From contig CM043958.1 in NCBI GenBank assembly GCA_014529385.2, positions 75,139,169-75,203,168 of the forward strand: a stretch of DNA of 64,000 nt, written 5' to 3'. Shown here in pieces: positions 60,481 to 64,000 of the stretch. A program made the position numbers and the translations under genes. The number at the start of each line of letters is the position of its first letter. The first letter of the stretch is position 1. The notes under the pieces are model-generated. The model had not been told where the DNA came from, ran no database searches, and worked only from the letters and a program-made list of their open reading frames with translations. The DNA comes from Adiantum capillus-veneris (taxonomy: Eukaryota; Streptophyta; Polypodiopsida; Polypodiales; Pteridaceae).

Positions 60481-62783
60481 ATTTTATGCTTACAATGGAA
60501 GTTATGCATATATCTTTGAGGTATCAAATGAGTTGATATATATATTGGAGTTTTAGTGATCTAGGGATGCATGCTGAGATATATTGGATATATTGGATCT
60601 TTATTGAGTTAATGGATATAGAGGAGCTTTAGTGATCTAGGGATGCATGCTAAGATTTTGGACGCAAGAGGAGATGAATTCATTTCACTAATGATTCCTT
60701 CTATGTTAAGATGCCAAAAAAAAATTTGTTTCCATATGACCTAGGAAGAAATTATGATGTTTATGGTCTTTTCAAAGTATTTATATGCCCTTTGATAGGG
60801 ATGGTGTTCTTGATGTATGTCCCTCTAATTTTATGCCTATCAATCTAAGGAATGTGTTACTCATCATATGGTTGTCTTATTTTAAACAAAAAATTGTATG
60901 CTACCCCTATGATACAAGTAGGAACTATGTGCTCGTTGAGTCCCTCATTAGATGTTTACAATTGATGTGTATGCAAACAAAGAAGCAATGAAGGATGTGA
61001 AGGACTAGAGGGAGTGGATTCCTTGACATGGCACATATTCAATGTCAAAATTCACCTCACTTATTATACTTTTTGATGCATGGAAATAAAAGCAACAATG
61101 TACATATTGTGATATACACAAAAGTGGCTGCTACAGTTGCTATCATGTATGTACCTATTTGGGGAGTCGTGGCCTTGGATGGGATGTTGTTGCATGTTTT
61201 CTCACTTGATAACATGCTTAATTTGGTTTTTGAATGTACATATGTCAAGTGTTTCATGGGGCATACTTGTCTCGCCTACAAAGTTTGGTGTGGACAAAAA
61301 CTACCAAAAATAGCAACTAGCATACGCAACCATCACACATGTGGCAAGAGATCATAAAAGTGGAAAAATAAATTTTAGCATTAAAATTGAGCTCAAAGGA
61401 ATTTTTTCACAAAACAATGTACTTTTAACCAACTTGTTTGGGTTTTTTGTGCTCAGGAAGGGTCGTTGTGGGCCAAAATTTGTCAAAATAGCCAAATTTG
61501 GGTAAAAAAGCTCAAAAACTCACATTATAGTTTTGGTCATGGAGGGAAGCAAGGGGGATGATTGATTATCGCTCAAAACCTTCCATTTTCCCCTTTTTTG
61601 TATTCACTTCATGGTTGCTTTGTGGATGAGTAGTGTAGGTCCACCTCTCTACTATCTTGTATATAAGCTTATGAGGGTGTAAATTGGATTTTACTTATTC
61701 AAAATGGTGTGTGGGCTTCAATTATAGCTCTAAAATATTTGCAAAATCAAAAAATGATTGATGTGAAGGTTGAAGCTTGTGATTTTCTTTCAACAATTTA
61801 AAGTTACGACTATATAATTAGAAGTGAGGCTACAAGATTCCACAAAGGAGGTTTGAGTTTTGAATGCCTATTGTGATTCTATGGGAGTTGAGATTTAATT
61901 TCTGATCTTTAAGTAAATTTGATTATGATTTTGTGATATTTTCATCACGAACTCACTATAGTAGGTATATGTTGTAGGCTTGATTAGACCTTAGGATATG
62001 TAGAGATGTGAAAAGGCACCCCCATTTTCAAAATTTTGTTTAAGGATTGGCTCTCCTCAATTGTGGATGTAGCTGAATCGTTGAATATGACATGAATTTC
62101 TTGTTCCATAGTTGTCGCATGTCTCTGTGTGATATGAGAGCTGAGAGAGTGCTTTGCAATTCAGAATGAGAGAGAGGTGGTGTGTCTTTTTTTTTAATTT
62201 AGTAACTCAATATTCCACATGTATATGTATTTTGATAGTTTGAGGAGTAGTTCTAATATTCTGTGTGTATGTGTCTAGCATTTGTGCCATTATACACATT
62301 TGCTATCCTACGGGTTCAAATCTTGAAGTCAAGAAATTTGGCATTGTGATATATGTGTGATGTATTGGTGTATGTATGCTTGGAAACAATGAAATGAGAA
62401 GAACACTGAGGCTATATTTCACCAGGCATAAGAGTCTCTTTGTTAGAAGATCAAGTTTTAGTGGAGTGTCTAGTTCACTTAAAAAGAGAGGAATGTGCAG
62501 CCCATTCCATTTCATTATGATGAGGCTGGAGGAATGTCAAGTTCATATTCAGCCTATGAAGAAACATTTGCGTAAAAAGAGGAGAGTACATTAATTCCAA
62601 TACAGGAGAATCATTATTTGAAAGAACCCAGTTTCACCAATTTAGGATGAGGAACATGCCACAACATCAAATCAAGATTAGAATTTGGTGAATCCCATGT
62701 TCTCTCAAGCAATATTGGGCATATTATAAGTCTTAAGTGCTAGAAAGAGGTTTCAATTATCAACCAGATAGAGAGGTTGATCA
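60481..62783. other. Unrecognised region
   Basis: Contains a 74-bp-spaced direct repeat, TTTAGTGATCTAGGGATGCA at about 60552 and 60626, and frames at 60785-60991, 61028-61357 and 62376-62594 without identifiable domains. I see no RT, transposase or housekeeping motif. Confidence 0.35.
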
Positions 62784-63010
62784 TGTTGGAATTAGGGTTG
62801 CAGAGAAACGCACACAGCTTGGAGAAGACGAAGGAAGCTCAAGGCACACAATAGAGAGTGTGTTACTTAGTGTGCAATGGAAAGATAGATAGCCCTAGAG
62901 TGATGGGCGTATATACAATGCACGAGGGAAAAAACCTCCTAAAGAGGGAAAAACTGCCCCGGCAGTCCTACTGTGTTCACACACATCACTACCACATGTA
63001 TATGGTAAAA
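62784..63010 (-). repeat. 3' LTR of E
   Basis: 227 bp, TGTTGGAATTAGGG to GGTAAAA (GGTAACA in D), five differences from 18197-18423 by eye. Confidence 0.92.
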
Positions 63011-63022
63011 AATCCCCCCTGG
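63011..63022 (-). promoter_or_regulatory. Polypurine tract of E
   Basis: The minus strand reads CCAGGGGGGATT immediately before the 3' LTR. Confidence 0.85.
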
Positions 63023-63109
63023 AGTGATGCGGTGAACGAGAGCTAGCACATGAGTAAAGGGAAGTGCCATGCCCTGAGGACAGGATCAGTCCACAAAGGG
63101 GAGTAAGCC

Positions 63110-63197
63110 CAAAGCTTTGCGGACAGCTTCAAGCTTTGCGAAAAGCTTCAAGCTTCTCACGAGACAATGCCTTTGTGAAAAGATCTGCAAGGTTGTC
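63110..63197 (-). pseudogene. pol: RNase H tail of E after the stop
   Basis: Past a single TAG the minus strand continues DNLADLFTKALSREKLEAF, the end of copia RNase H. The stop replaces a residue that is usually Glu or Asp. Confidence 0.85.
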
Positions 63198-64000
63198 CTA
63201 TGTTGGCACATAAGCCAAGCTGATCTCTCCAGCTGAGAGCCTCTCCCTGACATAGTGGTAATGCAGCAAACTGGCAAAATTTAGATGACCAAAACGTGCA
63301 TGCCAAAGTTTTGCATCTGAAATAGCCCTTGAATCTGCAACAGCATTTGCAAAATTTTGTCCACACTTGTCATACAAAGTGAGCTGATACAGCCCACGGC
63401 ACAAAAGCCCAGATGCAACAATCTCATCACCAAAACTGACATCATGAACTGTACATCTGTCATCCACAAATTTGACTACAAGTCCAAGTCTAGCAAGTGC
63501 GGATACAGACAAGATATTCTTCTTGATCCCAGGTACATAAAGTGCATCAACAAGTGTGAAGGAACTGCCATTAGCAGCAGTGAGCACAATCTTTCCAACT
63601 CCCTGAACTGGATAAGAGGCGTTGTTGGCACAAGTGACTGAATTCCCATGAGGGACAGACTCGAGAGAGGTAAACAATTCACGATGTGAGGTAATGTGCT
63701 TTGTAGCACCACTGTCAAAATACCACACATGTGAATCTGCAGCAACTGACAAGCATGCATCATGGACAGCAACATCGTAAGTGCACTCTGCGCTAAAAGC
63801 CCATTCTGCATCAACATCAGCAACACAGTCTCCTTTCATAGAAGACTCAACAATGGCTGCATTTGTAGTGGAACCAGCATTTGCAGTGGAACCACCCTCT
63901 TTCTTCTTAGCCTCTTTGGCCTTCAACTTAGGACACGACTTGATCAAGTGATCATTGGCTTTATAATAATGGCAACGCATCTTCTTTTTGCCCTTATCAC
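63198..64000 (-). CDS. gag: Gag-protease/pre-integrase/RNase H fusion of E (5' end outside window)
   Basis: The open frame enters from the window edge. Zinc knuckle CHYYKANDHLIKSC has Tyr for the second Cys (Cys in D). Protease WYFDSGATKHIT is intact. Pre-integrase continues further than in D: GLLCRGLYQLTLYDKCGQNF and LWHARFGHLNFASLL. At about 63258 it passes without a shift into HYHYVRERLSAGEISLAYVP, which belongs to the end of RNase H; integrase and RT (normally ~800 residues) are absent. It ends at a TAG at 63198. Confidence 0.88.
   Translation of the reverse strand, partial: DKGKKKMRCHYYKANDHLIKSCPKLKAKEAKKKEGGSTANAGSTTNAAIVESSMKGDCVADVDAEWAFSAECTYDVAVHDACLSVAADSHVWYFDSGATKHITSHRELFTSLESVPHGNSVTCANNASYPVQGVGKIVLTAANGSSFTLVDALYVPGIKKNILSVSALARLGLVVKFVDDRCTVHDVSFGDEIVASGLLCRGLYQLTLYDKCGQNFANAVADSRAISDAKLWHARFGHLNFASLLHYHYVRERLSAGEISLAYVPT

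Larger units (their letters stand above)
62784..64000 (-). mobile_element. Element E: Ty1/copia with integrase and RT deleted (3' end in window)
   Basis: On the minus strand: gag from beyond the window edge, protease, pre-integrase, then directly the RNase H tail, a purine tract and the 3' LTR. Same family as D (LTRs about 98% identical by eye). GATCA (62779-62783) would be its target duplication; the partner lies outside the window. Confidence 0.9.

Noticed and set aside
60700-60830. PYDLGRNYDVYGLFKVF-type motif suggesting a DHHC palmitoyltransferase end
   Set aside because: The match is to a short, loose motif; no DHHC cysteine-rich core or membrane segments were found nearby.

Overview
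The window reads as repeat-packed nuclear DNA of a land plant with a large genome. The evidence is plant-type Ty3/gypsy and Ty1/copia LTR retrotransposons (initiator-Met and Asp primer sites, a chromodomain element, a gypsy element with an extra ORF after integrase), a CACTA TNP2 transposase relic, long (CT)n/(CA)n/poly-G tracts and old satellites. I could not support a single intact host gene. A fern or other non-seed plant is possible but only a guess. Nearly every coding region is broken; the exceptions are the gag-protease frames of copia copies D and E and a coiled-coil ORF at 56.6 kb.

Layout. 0-0.7 kb: compound microsatellite. 1.0-4.4 kb: a minus-strand copia relic (H) abutting a minus-strand gypsy gag (K), which it probably split. 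5.6-7.26 kb: satellite-like array with alternating long and short units. 7281-36867: nested LTR elements. The outermost, A, is a chromovirus with 1.65-kb LTRs and a 4-bp TATA target duplication. It is split inside reverse transcriptase by B (12433-32740, duplication TCATG, Asp-type primer site on the minus strand). B holds a degenerate plus-strand element F, which is split by C (16196-26909, gypsy with an extra ORF, duplication ATAGA). C carries in its 5' LTR a deleted minus-strand copia, D (16388-18423, duplication AGGCC).

37.2-37.7 kb: GGTTAT-type minisatellite. 38.4-39.0 kb: two PBS/LTR modules facing each other and a 59-bp-arm inverted repeat. 39.0-42.06 kb: minus-strand gypsy J, whose leader seems to be a ~286-bp tandem array with one short palindrome per unit. 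43-46 kb: relics of an unrecognised conserved protein and a CACTA transposase. 47-55.6 kb: dispersed repeat R, an AT-rich array, a PPT-LTR-PBS junction and a heavily mutated gypsy (G). 55.7-58.9 kb: a copia PBS, a long coiled-coil ORF and a gypsy protease fragment. 59-62.8 kb: mostly unrecognised. 62784-64000: 3' end of copia E, sister of D, in which integrase and reverse transcriptase are deleted so that protease/pre-integrase is joined to the end of RNase H.

Most noteworthy: the nest with readable target duplications at each main junction; LTR divergence that by eye rises inward (A about 5%, B about 8%, C about 9-10%), the reverse of the nesting order; the D/E copia deletion derivatives that keep gag-protease; and palindromic tandem repeats in a retroelement leader.
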